Origin: Globisporangium splendens
Lineage: Eukaryota > Oomycota > Peronosporomycetes > Pythiales > Pythiaceae
Assembly: GCA_006386115.1 (NCBI GenBank)
Contig: VFIW01000089.1
Coordinates: 62,001 to 126,000 of the forward strand
Reading direction: 5' to 3'
DNA: 64,000 nt
In this document: piece by piece, positions 32,235 through 41,405 of the stretch
Numbering within the stretch: position 1 is the first letter of the stretch
Layout of the letters: every line of letters begins with the position of its first letter
Made by a program: the position numbers and the translations under genes
Notes under the pieces: generated by a model
The model's input: only the letters and a program-made list of their open reading frames with translations
Database searches by the model: none
What the model was told of the DNA's origin: nothing

Positions 32235-32982
32235 TTCTCTCTCTTTGTTGCTGGTTGCTCCGGTGGTTGGTTGATCGTGCGCGCTCGCACTCCTTTTCGG
32301 GAATGACCTGCTGGTCGCTTGGAACGGATCAGGAACTGAAGGGAGGGAGGGAGGATTGGGAGCTTTCGGGTGCATAGAAAAGCCAGATCCATGTCTTGAA
32401 GATGAAAGTGTTTAGTGAACACGTGCGATAAAAGTGCGGTGGTCGCTGGCAGCAAATCCCAGCGCCAGACGCTCGCCCATGAAGACACTTCCGCATGGGT
32501 CGATGTAATGACATGAAACTTCAACACTTGCTTGTATCGTCAACACCGATCGTCAGATGTCGCCGCTGTGTAACGAATAAGAAGTGACCGTCGGCGCCGG
32601 AATGGCTAAAGACACGCAGTCGCCAAGTTCAAGAAGGATCTCATGCTCTCACTTACGCAAGCGCTACCTCACGCTCTCTCATCAGCATCGAAAGCATGTT
32701 TGGCCATCGGCTTGAGGATCCCCCATAGATGCACTAGAAACTTGTTCTTTGCAACAGTATCACTTCTCTCAAGCTCTGCTTCTGGCAAAACAACCACGGT
32801 CTATTGGCCGAAAACAACTTGTAAGCAAGTGGAGGTTACCTTGATCTCGAGATTCGACAAGGATATGGCAATATCAAACCAAACCTGGGAATTGCAATGT
32901 TGATTAATGCAAAAATACAAATGGCACGCCAACCTGTATCCAGCTCCTTTTTCTCCTTTCACACAACGTTGCACTTGAACTT
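32235..32982. other. Spacer between the tandem acyl-CoA oxidase genes
   Basis: About 750 bp holding the promoter of copy A and the 3' flank of copy B. No supported gene, and no obvious similarity between this spacer and the 3' flank of copy A beyond the stop codon. Confidence 0.5.
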
Positions 32983-35422
32983 TTAAAGACGCGAACGACC
33001 CGCGGCGGCCTCACGCGCGATCTCCTCGCGGATCGGGAGCAGCAGCTCGTGCAGCGCCACCTTGTCCGTGCCGTGGTTCACAGGATCGTGCTGCGCCGAC
33101 TCGTACAACGCCTCGTACGGATTGCCATCGTAGCGACCCAACGTCGTGTTCAACGAGTGGTCCGAGAAGTTGAAGCCATCCACGAGTACGATGGCGTGTG
33201 GACGGATCTGCACCAGGAGGTGCTCAATGTTGGAGCGGATAGCTGGCATCTCAATTGGCAGCACGCACCCACTTTCCATGAACTCACCCGCGTCTACTTC
33301 CAACTGGGTCAGCGCGAACAAGTGACAGAGCAAACGGATGGCGTTCAGAAGCTCTTGAGATACGGCACGCTCGCGGCTCAGCGAAGTGGTGGAACGGACG
33401 GCTTCTGCAAAACTGCTTACAAGTAAGAGTCTGCTGTACGCCATCGACAGTTTGTAGCAATCCACCGAGTGGTTCTGGATACCAGCGACAGGCGACGAGC
33501 TCTTCGCCACATTCTTCTCCAACGCGCGAAGCAAGTGCAAGAAGCGCTGTTGGAACACGCTCACGTACGTTTGTGGGCTCAGCCACTCTTGGGCGGAGCG
33601 AGTTTGTGGCGCCTGGAACGTATGGTCAATGGAAGTGATGTACTTCATCGAATCAGGCAAAGCGCCGCCAGAACGGAACGCGCCAAGCAACTTCAACAGA
33701 GTACGTGCCGTCTAGTATAAGAGGCAAAGAACAACCTAAAGTCAGGCAAAATCCTTGGAGCGCACACGTAGGGAGTGTTTAACGAACCTGCAACGACAGC
33801 ACGTAGTTCTCGCCTTCGGCAGTGACCGTTTGCACGTTATCTCCAGACAGGATCTATCAAACACAAGCAGCATCTGTAGTTAGTAAAACTGGAAAAGACA
33901 TGTTGTCGTGTATCACGGGATGACTTTAAGCATACCGGTAAGCCTAATGGAAACAAACAAGCACGCCGCCATGTTAGCAAACTTAGGATTCAGCGAACCA
34001 GGCATTGAAAAAAAAAGAAAGATAACGTACCACTTGAGAGCAGGTATCCATGGCCACCGCAAGCCTGTTATTGTTGTCCAGCATAAAGGCACCCAGGTGA
34101 GTTCAACCAGCCTAATATGATCGCGAGAGACAATAGAGACCACTCACACGACGACAGGTTTCAATACCAGCACATCCGATGTCGGACGCGAGGACTTTCA
34201 GACCACAACTCATAGCGTGACCGATGTTGAGCATGCTCACGTTCCCTTTATGGATTTGCTCCGACAACTCGGCCTTGAATACATCGATTTGATTGCCTAT
34301 GAGTGAAAAAGATGAGTCTGATATCTCCACTTATGACCGTAACAGCACACGGTGAATCAAATACCTACCGGTGAAAGTAATCGCGTATGCAGCAGCCAGC
34401 AGTGGGAAAAGACGGTATTGCTGCGTTTGGTAGTCCAGCACCTTCAACTCTTTGTTGCTCTTTGGATCGTTGGCATCGTAACCTTGTTCACGCAGAGCCG
34501 AGTAACGGATCGAAATCGTCGCGGCCTTGCCCAGTGCCATAGCGTTCATGCGCACGAAGTCCATGCGCGTTTGGAGCATTGTGAAGTACAGAATCTCTTG
34601 AGGGACGTTCTTATTCTTCTTGTACTTGCCTTGGCGGTCGACGGTCGCCAAACGCATCGCCATTTGCTCACGTGGGATGCGAACTCTGTTGAACTTGCAA
34701 TACCCGTTATCGACATTGTTGAAGCCAATCTTGGGGCCAATGTCTCCCATCGTCACACCAGGGCGAGGGTCGTGGGTGTTCAAGTCACGAAGCTGCACCA
34801 TGAAATTGTGCACACCGTAGTCCTTTCCGTGCAAGATCAAACGAGCGTAGACAACTCCAAAATTCGCGGTTCGCGCAAGAGCGCCTGGCCACCACTTGGT
34901 CGAGCTCAGCGTAGGCGAGTGGATCTCAAACTCATCGGTTTCCTGGATGTAGGTCGCCGTCGTTTCCAGTCCACGCACATTGGAACCATGACCCAATTCC
35001 GTTTGCGCGTAGCACCCGATCATCTTCCACTCTTTCGCCAACTGCATCCACTGCGCTTGCTGTTCCTCCGTGAAGAGCAGACCCAAGTTCTTGATAAACA
35101 TGAGCGTGTGCAGTGTCGTCGACGCCGAGCAGCTCGTGAAGCCCTGGAAGATCTTGCGCAGCAGCTCCGTGTCGTCGTCGCTCAGCTTGTTGCGGCGCGC
35201 GATGATCTCAACCTGCGCCGACATCTGGATGCCCTTCTTGTACTGCTCGCCGCGCGCCATGTAGTTGATCTTCTCGTTGTTGAACACCGGGTCGGCCACG
35301 AGCAGCGCCTCGAGGCGCTCAAGCTTCTCCACGTGCGCCTTGCCGTTGTGCAGCACGTACGCGATCTCGCGCGCCGAGAGACCGCTTCGCTGCCGTTCGA
35401 TGTCCAGAGGCGACGTCGTCAT
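32983..35422 (-). CDS. ACOX: Peroxisomal acyl-CoA oxidase, copy B (with 8-nt micro-exon)
   Basis: Six exons (minus): 35422-34369, 34296-34148, 34064-34031, 33943-33936 (8 nt), 33853-33788 and 33711-32983; 679 residues, total length divisible by three. Same family motifs as copy A (CYAQTELGHGSNVRGLETTA, PTLSSTKWWPGAL, ACGGHGYLLSSG, TVTAEGENYVLSLQ) and the same PTS1-like SRL end. Compared with A it has an extra intron after the TFTG segment. It also splits the LSSG-LP-ILSG segment by a micro-exon, GCTTACCG, that encodes the end of Gly plus Leu-Pro. Without it the flanking exons are out of phase and the frame breaks. Start ATG 35422 (MTTSPLDIERQ). Confidence 0.93.
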
Positions 35423-35909
35423 CGCTTCTCTTATTTACTTGCCTTCCTGCCGTCGAAATGCGGAATAGCGGCTTTGCGGAGGAACCCTCGAACGAAAAAG
35501 CCAAGTTCAAGTTCAAAAATGAGGTGTGAATAAAACAAAACGCTGTATGCTTTGCAATGTTGTCTATATTAACAGTATGGAGTGAGGTTTTAAAACAGTT
35601 GGCCAGTTGAATGTTTACTTGACACCAGCACCTGACCTGAGTCAGGCACACATGACAACAGGAACCAGAATGGTTGATGCTGTCCATCCGCCGAGCACAA
35701 GCAAGGGATCATGGACAGCAATCTTGTATTACAGTGCTGGGTTAGCCGCACGTGCCGCCGCAGACGCAGTCAATGGCCGCTACCATCGACCTTCGCACCC
35801 GAGAAGCGCTGGCGCCTTGCAAACTTGCCTGCGCAAGCGCTGCTGAGGCTGGTGCGGACTTCACCATTGCGCGTACCTAGTAGCATGATGAGTCAAAAGC
35901 GCGCATGCA
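35423..35909. other. Intergenic stretch upstream of acyl-CoA oxidase B
   Basis: About 490 bp; promoter of copy B on the right of the gene. No supported gene or repeat. Confidence 0.5.
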
Positions 35910-36173
35910 TCAGCTGTACTCCATGTCTTCGTGTGCGTCCATGGCTCGCTCGCGGGGCTTTTTCGAGGACGCCTTCTTCATGAGCGATGCGCGTGGGTAC
36001 ACGGGGTAGTTGTACACACTCATGCCATCATCGTCGTCGTCCTCGGCATCATTCAGTGGTATTACACTCGATCCTGACGATCCGTTCATGGGTATTACAG
36101 TCGAGCCTGAGGATCCATTGGACGAAGCTCCCATCATCATCATTGTCGTCACGTCTACCACGCTGCCTGACAA
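35910..36173 (-). other. Coding-like frame just downstream of the CDKL kinase, possible extra C-terminal exon
   Basis: An open frame with protein-like character: a tandem near-repeat (NGSSGSTVIPM then NGSSGSSVIPL), an acidic run (DAEDDDDDGM), then VYNYPVYPRASLMKKASSKK and a charged end. It is on the same strand and lies 28 bp beyond the kinase stop. A TCAG acceptor sits right before it, but I could not find a donor in the kinase exon that keeps the phase. It may be a C-terminal exon or a short separate gene. Confidence 0.35.
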
Positions 36174-36200
36174 CAGATGCGGGAGATACCGCGACTGCTG

Positions 36201-37745
36201 TTACTGCTGCTGGACCAGCGTCTGCCGAGATACGGGACGCACCATTCCAAAATTCAGTCCTCCTGTCACGTTCGAGGACTGCAGTCCGCTGTCACTGGTC
36301 GACATCTTCTTCTTGCTACCTCCGCTGCCGCTCCCAGACACAGCCTTGGGCAGGTGTTTGCTTGATTTCTTCTTGTCCTTTTTCCTGCCGCTGACGACTC
36401 TCGTGCTCGCAAAATCCTCGTCTTTGCTATACACTGCAGACTTTTCGCTCGCTCGCCACGAGCAATTTGTGCCGCCATCGTCGTAAAATGATGGCGGGTC
36501 GCTCACCTTGCGGAGATTGCTGCTACTACTACCGCCATCGTCCCTGCCTTTGTGCCCGCCGCTCTTCTTTTGCCTTTCTTTCATCATCTGGGACGATGAC
36601 GGCGTCTTCTCTTCCGACTTGGGCATTGCCAATCTGCTCGTTGTCCAGCACTTGCTGCGCGGACTCTCGAGTCCGTCCATGGCTCCATACCCGCCAGCAC
36701 CAAACAACTCGTCTTCTGTCGCCATAGCGGCTGCTGTTGATGATACTTTCTCAGCGAAATGGAGCGGCAATGGCTTCACTTCCGCTTGAGATTGATAATG
36801 AGAACTCGAGGTATTGCTAATTCCTACCATTCCATCGGGAAAAATGCTCGATAAGCCTTCAAAATACGGATGCTTCAGGCATTCCTCACTGGTTAACCGA
36901 TCCTCTGGGCACAGTTGAACCGTACCCTCAAGAAAACAGATCCCTTTCTTGGATAATCGGCCGCTGAACTTGCGATAAAGCGTCTCGGGGTGCTTCACTT
37001 CGGGCATTTTCATCCCTGAGAACCTCGGATTCGTCGCAAAGAGATCCATGTGGCGCTTCGGGAGCGGTCCGAGCACTTTCTGGATCAAATACAGCTGATC
37101 AATCTCGCTTTCGCCCGGGAACACCGGCTGCCCTTCCACGAGCTCGCTCATGATGCACCCAATGGCCCAAATGTCGACCGACTTTGAGTACTTTGTGTCG
37201 CCAAGCAAAAGTTCAGGCGCACGATACCATCGCGTAGCGACGTACTCCGTCAGGTCACTACCGCCATTGGCACCATTGGGAATGGAGCGCGCAAATCCAA
37301 AGTCACACAATCGAAGACTGTGCTCGCCTGAGGACAAATTCACCAGCAGATTCTCTGGCTTGATGTCACGATGCACGACATTGCTCACGTGGCAGTAGCG
37401 AATGGCGCAGCACAGCTGGAACACATAGCGCCGCACGAGCTCCTGCTCGATGCCGCTCGGTTTGTCTTCGAGCACCTCCAGAAGGTTCTTTTCCATGTAC
37501 TCGAACACCAAGTAGAGCCGTCCTTTACGTCGAAACGCTTCTTTGAGCGTCGCGATGTTGCCGTGTCTCAGGAACCGCAACATCTTGACTTCGCGTAGCG
37601 TCGTCTTGCGCACCATCGGGTCATCGTCCTCGTTCTCCTTGAATTTTTTGATCGCGACCACCTCGTTCGACTCCTTGTTGCGGCACTTGAGCACGACGCC
37701 GTACGAGCCTTCGCCGATCACGCCGAGGACTTCGTATTTGTTCAT
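36201..37745 (-). CDS. CDKL-type protein kinase (TEY activation loop)
   Basis: 514 residues from ATG 37745 (the frame is open further upstream, but the kinase begins MNKYEVLGVIGEGSYG). Seen: GEGSYGVVLKCRNKES, VVAIKKFKENEDDD (ATP lysine), LREVKMLRFLRHGNI, VVHRDIKPENLLV, CDFGFARS, LTEYVATRWYRAPELLLGD (TEY dual-phosphorylation motif), SVDIWAIGCIMSEL and DRLTSEECLKHPYF. The CMGC arrangement with TEY and a KKF-type sequence instead of PSTAIRE is typical of the CDKL family. CDKLs act at cilia and flagella, which fits an organism with CFAP58. The C-terminal ~220 residues are Ser/Gly/Lys-rich and disordered. A further acidic, repeat-bearing frame directly downstream (36173-35910) may be another C-terminal exon; see findings. 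Confidence 0.88.
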   Translation of the reverse strand: MNKYEVLGVIGEGSYGVVLKCRNKESNEVVAIKKFKENEDDDPMVRKTTLREVKMLRFLRHGNIATLKEAFRRKGRLYLVFEYMEKNLLEVLEDKPSGIEQELVRRYVFQLCCAIRYCHVSNVVHRDIKPENLLVNLSSGEHSLRLCDFGFARSIPNGANGGSDLTEYVATRWYRAPELLLGDTKYSKSVDIWAIGCIMSELVEGQPVFPGESEIDQLYLIQKVLGPLPKRHMDLFATNPRFSGMKMPEVKHPETLYRKFSGRLSKKGICFLEGTVQLCPEDRLTSEECLKHPYFEGLSSIFPDGMVGISNTSSSHYQSQAEVKPLPLHFAEKVSSTAAAMATEDELFGAGGYGAMDGLESPRSKCWTTSRLAMPKSEEKTPSSSQMMKERQKKSGGHKGRDDGGSSSSNLRKVSDPPSFYDDGGTNCSWRASEKSAVYSKDEDFASTRVVSGRKKDKKKSSKHLPKAVSGSGSGGSKKKMSTSDSGLQSSNVTGGLNFGMVRPVSRQTLVQQQ

Positions 37746-37971
37746 ACTGTTTGCGCTCTCTCGTCCCGCGCGTTCGCCCGGCGTCGTCGCTCTACGCGCG
37801 TCATACAGCTCTTTCCCTCGTCTGCTTTTCCCCTTTCCCACTCGGTGCACAAAAGTAAAACGATTCGCAAAATGCGTACAAATACACAGCACTGCGTGTC
37901 CGTTTCCAGAAATAAATGCCTGACTGTCAGTTTTACTTGCTCTGGCGACGAAGGCTGCGTCTTCTTTCTCT

Positions 37972-40503
37972 TCATGGGCTCGACGGCGCAGCGTTGTCTG
38001 GGCTTTGGTGCGTTCGACGCTGGCTCGCACCGGAAGACTGGCCGTTTGAAGCATTCTGATGTGTCGGCTGGTCACTGTCGCTTTGTTCCTGCTGCTGCTG
38101 CTGCTCGTTCTCGTCTGAACTCGCTTCGTCTTTGGATGTATCGGCTTGTCCCATCGACACGGCAGCAGGTTCATGCACTTGCTGGTTGAGATCTTCGAAC
38201 AACTCTTTCATCGCCGGATCCGTCAAGGCATCGGCTTGTCGCCGCACTTTTTTGAGCGCCTTGATGCGCTTTCGTTCTTCCGCTGCGGCGCGTCGTTTCT
38301 CGGCCGCGATGCGCATCCTCTCGATTTTTCTCTCCATTCCCTCTGCTCGTACACGCAGCTTCGCTATTCGCGACCTGTCTCTCTCTGCTCGCAGCTTTTC
38401 TCCTTCGGAGTCGATTTCTCCCTCGACCCATATTACTGGTGCTCCATTCGGTGGGATGTAGACTTGCTTATAAATGAACACTTGGTCCTCCTCCAGTTTC
38501 GGTTCTCGTCCCGAGTCTTGCCCGTTTTCCTGCTTCAGTTTTCTCGTTTGCGCATAAACCTGTTGTTGGCGTGCGCGTCGTCGATCCACAATTCCGCTTC
38601 GTGCTTTTCCCAACACCTCGTCTTCTTGCTCCCATTTCCGCATTTTTTCGTCTTCGCGCTCTCGCTTCCACAATTCCACTATGCTCTTGTCAACATGCGA
38701 GTTTGAATCTGCACTCGCATCTCGTGAGCTCATCCTCTCGTGTTGAGATTGCAAAACGTTTTTCACCTTGCGAAGCTGCTTGAACGCTTTTTCCTGGTTC
38801 TCAATGCCATCCACTGCAACGCGAACTTGGTGGTTCCCCGCGAGCTCGCTTTTGAGCGAAATGCGATACGTTGGACAGCCAAGCATGCCACTCTGCCGCA
38901 CGCTCAAGCGGACATGGGGCGTCGGAGGCTTGGATTCGTCAGGATCATGCTGCTCCTCTACTTCATGATCGTCGTCATCTACTTGAGAGCTTCCTGCTTG
39001 CAAGCACGCGTAGTGATGTTTCACAGTGTCTCGAATCCACGCCTTGATTTCCACATCATCTTTCTCGAGAGCACCACTACCTCCTTGGATGGACAGCAAC
39101 TCTTCATTAACGGCGACCACAAGCTCGTCCCAGCTCCCATCGGAGTCATTGTGCGACGCCCAGTTGAACCCAGTGAGCATCATCGTCGTAAACTCTTGCA
39201 CACTTTCTTTCGTCAACGTCTGCAACATTGGTCGGTTCTCCATAAGAGCGTCTTCTACGAGCTGTCGCATGTACTCTTCTATCACAATCGCTGCGGCCAC
39301 GGCAGCCGAGTCGTCAAACGTGCCAACCATCTCGCCTGTGTGCGCCACTTTGGCACTGGACGCATGAACAACGTAATCTACCAGAGCCTAATGAAATAAC
39401 AAAAAAGTCCTCAATTAATGGCCTACTACAGCAATCACAGGATTCGAAGAGAGAAGCTTACATCCGAAGGACAGGTCGCTTCTCTCTCTGTCGATTGCAC
39501 GCCATACAGAGGGACATTGCGCAAAGCGGGACAAAGTGTTAGTGCTCTCTCTCACCCCATCAAAGCAAGCGACAGAAACGTATTGCGAACCTGTCGTATA
39601 CGCCAAGTTCCGCAGCGCTCGGTCGATCTGAGTCGTCATGCTTTTTCTCTTGAATTACAAGTAAAGAGGAAAAAAACGCGCAGGTTGTAAGCGATTTCAA
39701 TAGCATGACGCGATGCAATTCGCACCAAAAAGACATACCTGCGACACGGTCGTCCTCTGCGGCAGAAAGCGCGTTCGAGGCTCGATCGACTCCTGATAGG
39801 ACACCGCGTCACCGCGATGCAGCGGCGCGTACGGTGGCTCCCCGTTGGTCGTTCGGCCCAAGAATATTTTCGCCAGCGGGCGATGGACGATGGCGTGGAC
39901 GCTGTCCTCGAATGGATCGTGCGCAAGGATCCCACCGTCAATATGATAATGATCGTCATCTTCTTCTTCTGCTGTAGAGTCAAGAGTGGTGACGATCGTC
40001 TTGCGATAGATATTCTCCACGGACGGCACGCCTGTGCGCTGTCGCAGTCTTCGGATACGCTTGTACCGGCCGTTTCTCTCTTCCATGGCTTTCTCGTTGC
40101 TCATATTCGGTGCGGCAGCCAAGTCATAACACCGACAGCGCTTCCATTCCTGCTCGCTGCGATGATCAGAACTCATCGTCTCTGCTTCTTGTTTCACCAT
40201 AACCTGCGCGCGCTCGACTCGCTGCCGTCTATGTTGGATGCATCGACAGTGACTGTAGCCTGCTTGTCGCTGGCAGCCATGGCACAGTGAGCACCTGTCT
40301 TGCGGATTCGCGAGGACGCAGTTGCACGCTCTGGACTCGAGGCACATGTCGCGATGTCGCCGCGGATCGCCGCACGTGCAGTGCTGCTCGAGGCACTTGA
40401 AGCACGCATGGCACGCCTCGCCGCTTACGCACCCGCACGGCTGCTTCCGCTGCTTGGTGCCGACGGCCAGCGATTCCGCGTGCGTCGCAGGCGGCGCCTT
40501 CAT
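37972..40503 (-). CDS. Unknown protein: twin Cys-rich module plus coiled coil
   Basis: Four exons (minus): 40503-39739, 39648-39591, 39487-39462 (26 nt) and 39387-37972; 754 residues. The N-terminal ~70 residues hold two copies of a Cys module: C-x-C-x5-C-x2-C-x2-C-x4-C-x-C (CGCVSGEACHACFKCLEQHC...) and C-x-C-x8-C-x2-C-x2-C-x8-C-x-C, which looks zinc-binding. A basic middle (residues ~100-160) and an acidic EEEDDD patch follow. The remainder is mostly helical, with a long coiled coil near residues 600-690 (charged R/E/K heptads, ERKIERMRIAAEKRRAAAEE). The C-terminus is Gln/Ser-rich. The Cys-rich and coiled-coil parts were first read as two genes. They join in frame through a GTATGT donor at 39738 and a TCAAG acceptor at 39649. 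No family recognised. Confidence 0.65.
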
Positions 40504-40581
40504 CTCGGACTGGAGTTGCCACGTTGGTGGCCAGTGGTGCTTTGTGCTACTTCGTTTTATTGTCCATTTGTGTGAGCGATA

Positions 40582-40653
40582 TAGAAACGATAGAAATAAG
40601 TTTCTAACCGAAAAATAACTCCTTTTGGACACCACTCGTTTCTATCGTTTCTA
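40582..40653. repeat. 15-bp perfect inverted repeat in a divergent promoter
   Basis: TAGAAACGATAGAAA (40582-40596) and its exact reverse complement TTTCTATCGTTTCTA (40639-40653), with a 42-bp loop. They lie in the ~195 bp between the Cys-rich/coiled-coil gene (start 40503, minus) and FAM32A (start 40698, plus). Confidence 0.8.
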
Positions 40654-40697
40654 AATCCCCAGCATTTTTGCTCCTTCTCATTCTCGAAGACGCCACT

Positions 40698-41251
40698 ATG
40701 GAGCACGTGAAGCGCGGCAAATTGAAGCTCAAGACGGGCAACTCGCTCAAGGTCGCGAGCAAGGACAAGAAGAAGAGCAAGAAGAAGTACAAGAAGGAGT
40801 CGCGCCGCCACCGCAGCGACGACGGCGCGGACGGTGAGGAAGAGCGAGAGCAGAGCCGCGAAGAAGACGTCGAGATCCTCATGAACGACATGACCCCCGC
40901 GCAGCGCCGTCACGAAGAGCATCGCAGGAAACGAGTACGTTCCCATGTTCGCTTGTATATTCCGCTTGCGCCGTGGTTTTGTGCCCCATGTATTGACTTG
41001 CATGCTGATTGTGTGTGTATGTGTTTTCTTTTTTGTTGCAGGAAGAAGCCGAGATTGAAAAGATGGCAGGGAAAACGTACCGCGAGCGCGTCGAAGAGCT
41101 CAACCAGTACCTCAGCAGCCTCACCGAGCACCACGACGTCCCACGTGTAAGTCAGCGCACACGTGCCATTGCTCTTATTGGAATGCCCTATGGCTCACAT
41201 ACTCATTCTCTCTATTTGATATTGCAGGTGTCGGCTGCAGGAAACGGTTAA
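40698..41251 (+). CDS. FAM32A: FAM32A-like spliceosomal protein
   Basis: Three exons: 40698-40934, 41042-41146 and 41228-41251; 121 residues (human FAM32A is 112). Seen: a Lys-rich N-terminus (KRGKLKLK, then KKKSKKKYKK), an acidic middle, MTPAQRRHEEHRRKR, then the conserved AGKTYRERVEELNQYLSSLTEHHDVPRVS. This matches the FAM32A end, RVEdFN-L-LtEHyDIPKVSWTK. FAM32A is a second-step splicing factor whose C-terminus reaches into the spliceosome active site. Here the C-terminus is VSAAGNG rather than VSWTK. The last exon encodes only seven residues, so this end depends on the last splice choice. Confidence 0.88.
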
Positions 41252-41405
41252 ACACACACTCCAAACGAATCACATGCGTATTCCTTTTTCTTTCTGTATT
41301 GAAAAATGTATTCTGGTTCATATGAATCGATGGGTAGCACTGCGCTTATATCGTGTTGAGTTCACGTTGCATCAGTGTTTCTACGTCTGCTGCTACAGGA
41401 AAGCT

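Noticed and set aside
31239..32306. Long open frame (355 codons) on the plus strand opposite acyl-CoA oxidase A
   Set aside because: Exact antisense of a well-supported conserved gene; arises from its codon bias. The same holds for the 393-codon plus-strand frame at 34352-35533.
39697..40503. Separate small Cys-rich gene ending at 39697
   Set aside because: The end of this frame reads through a strong GTATGT donor, and joining to the downstream exons restores a long frame. A single gene fits better, though not proven.
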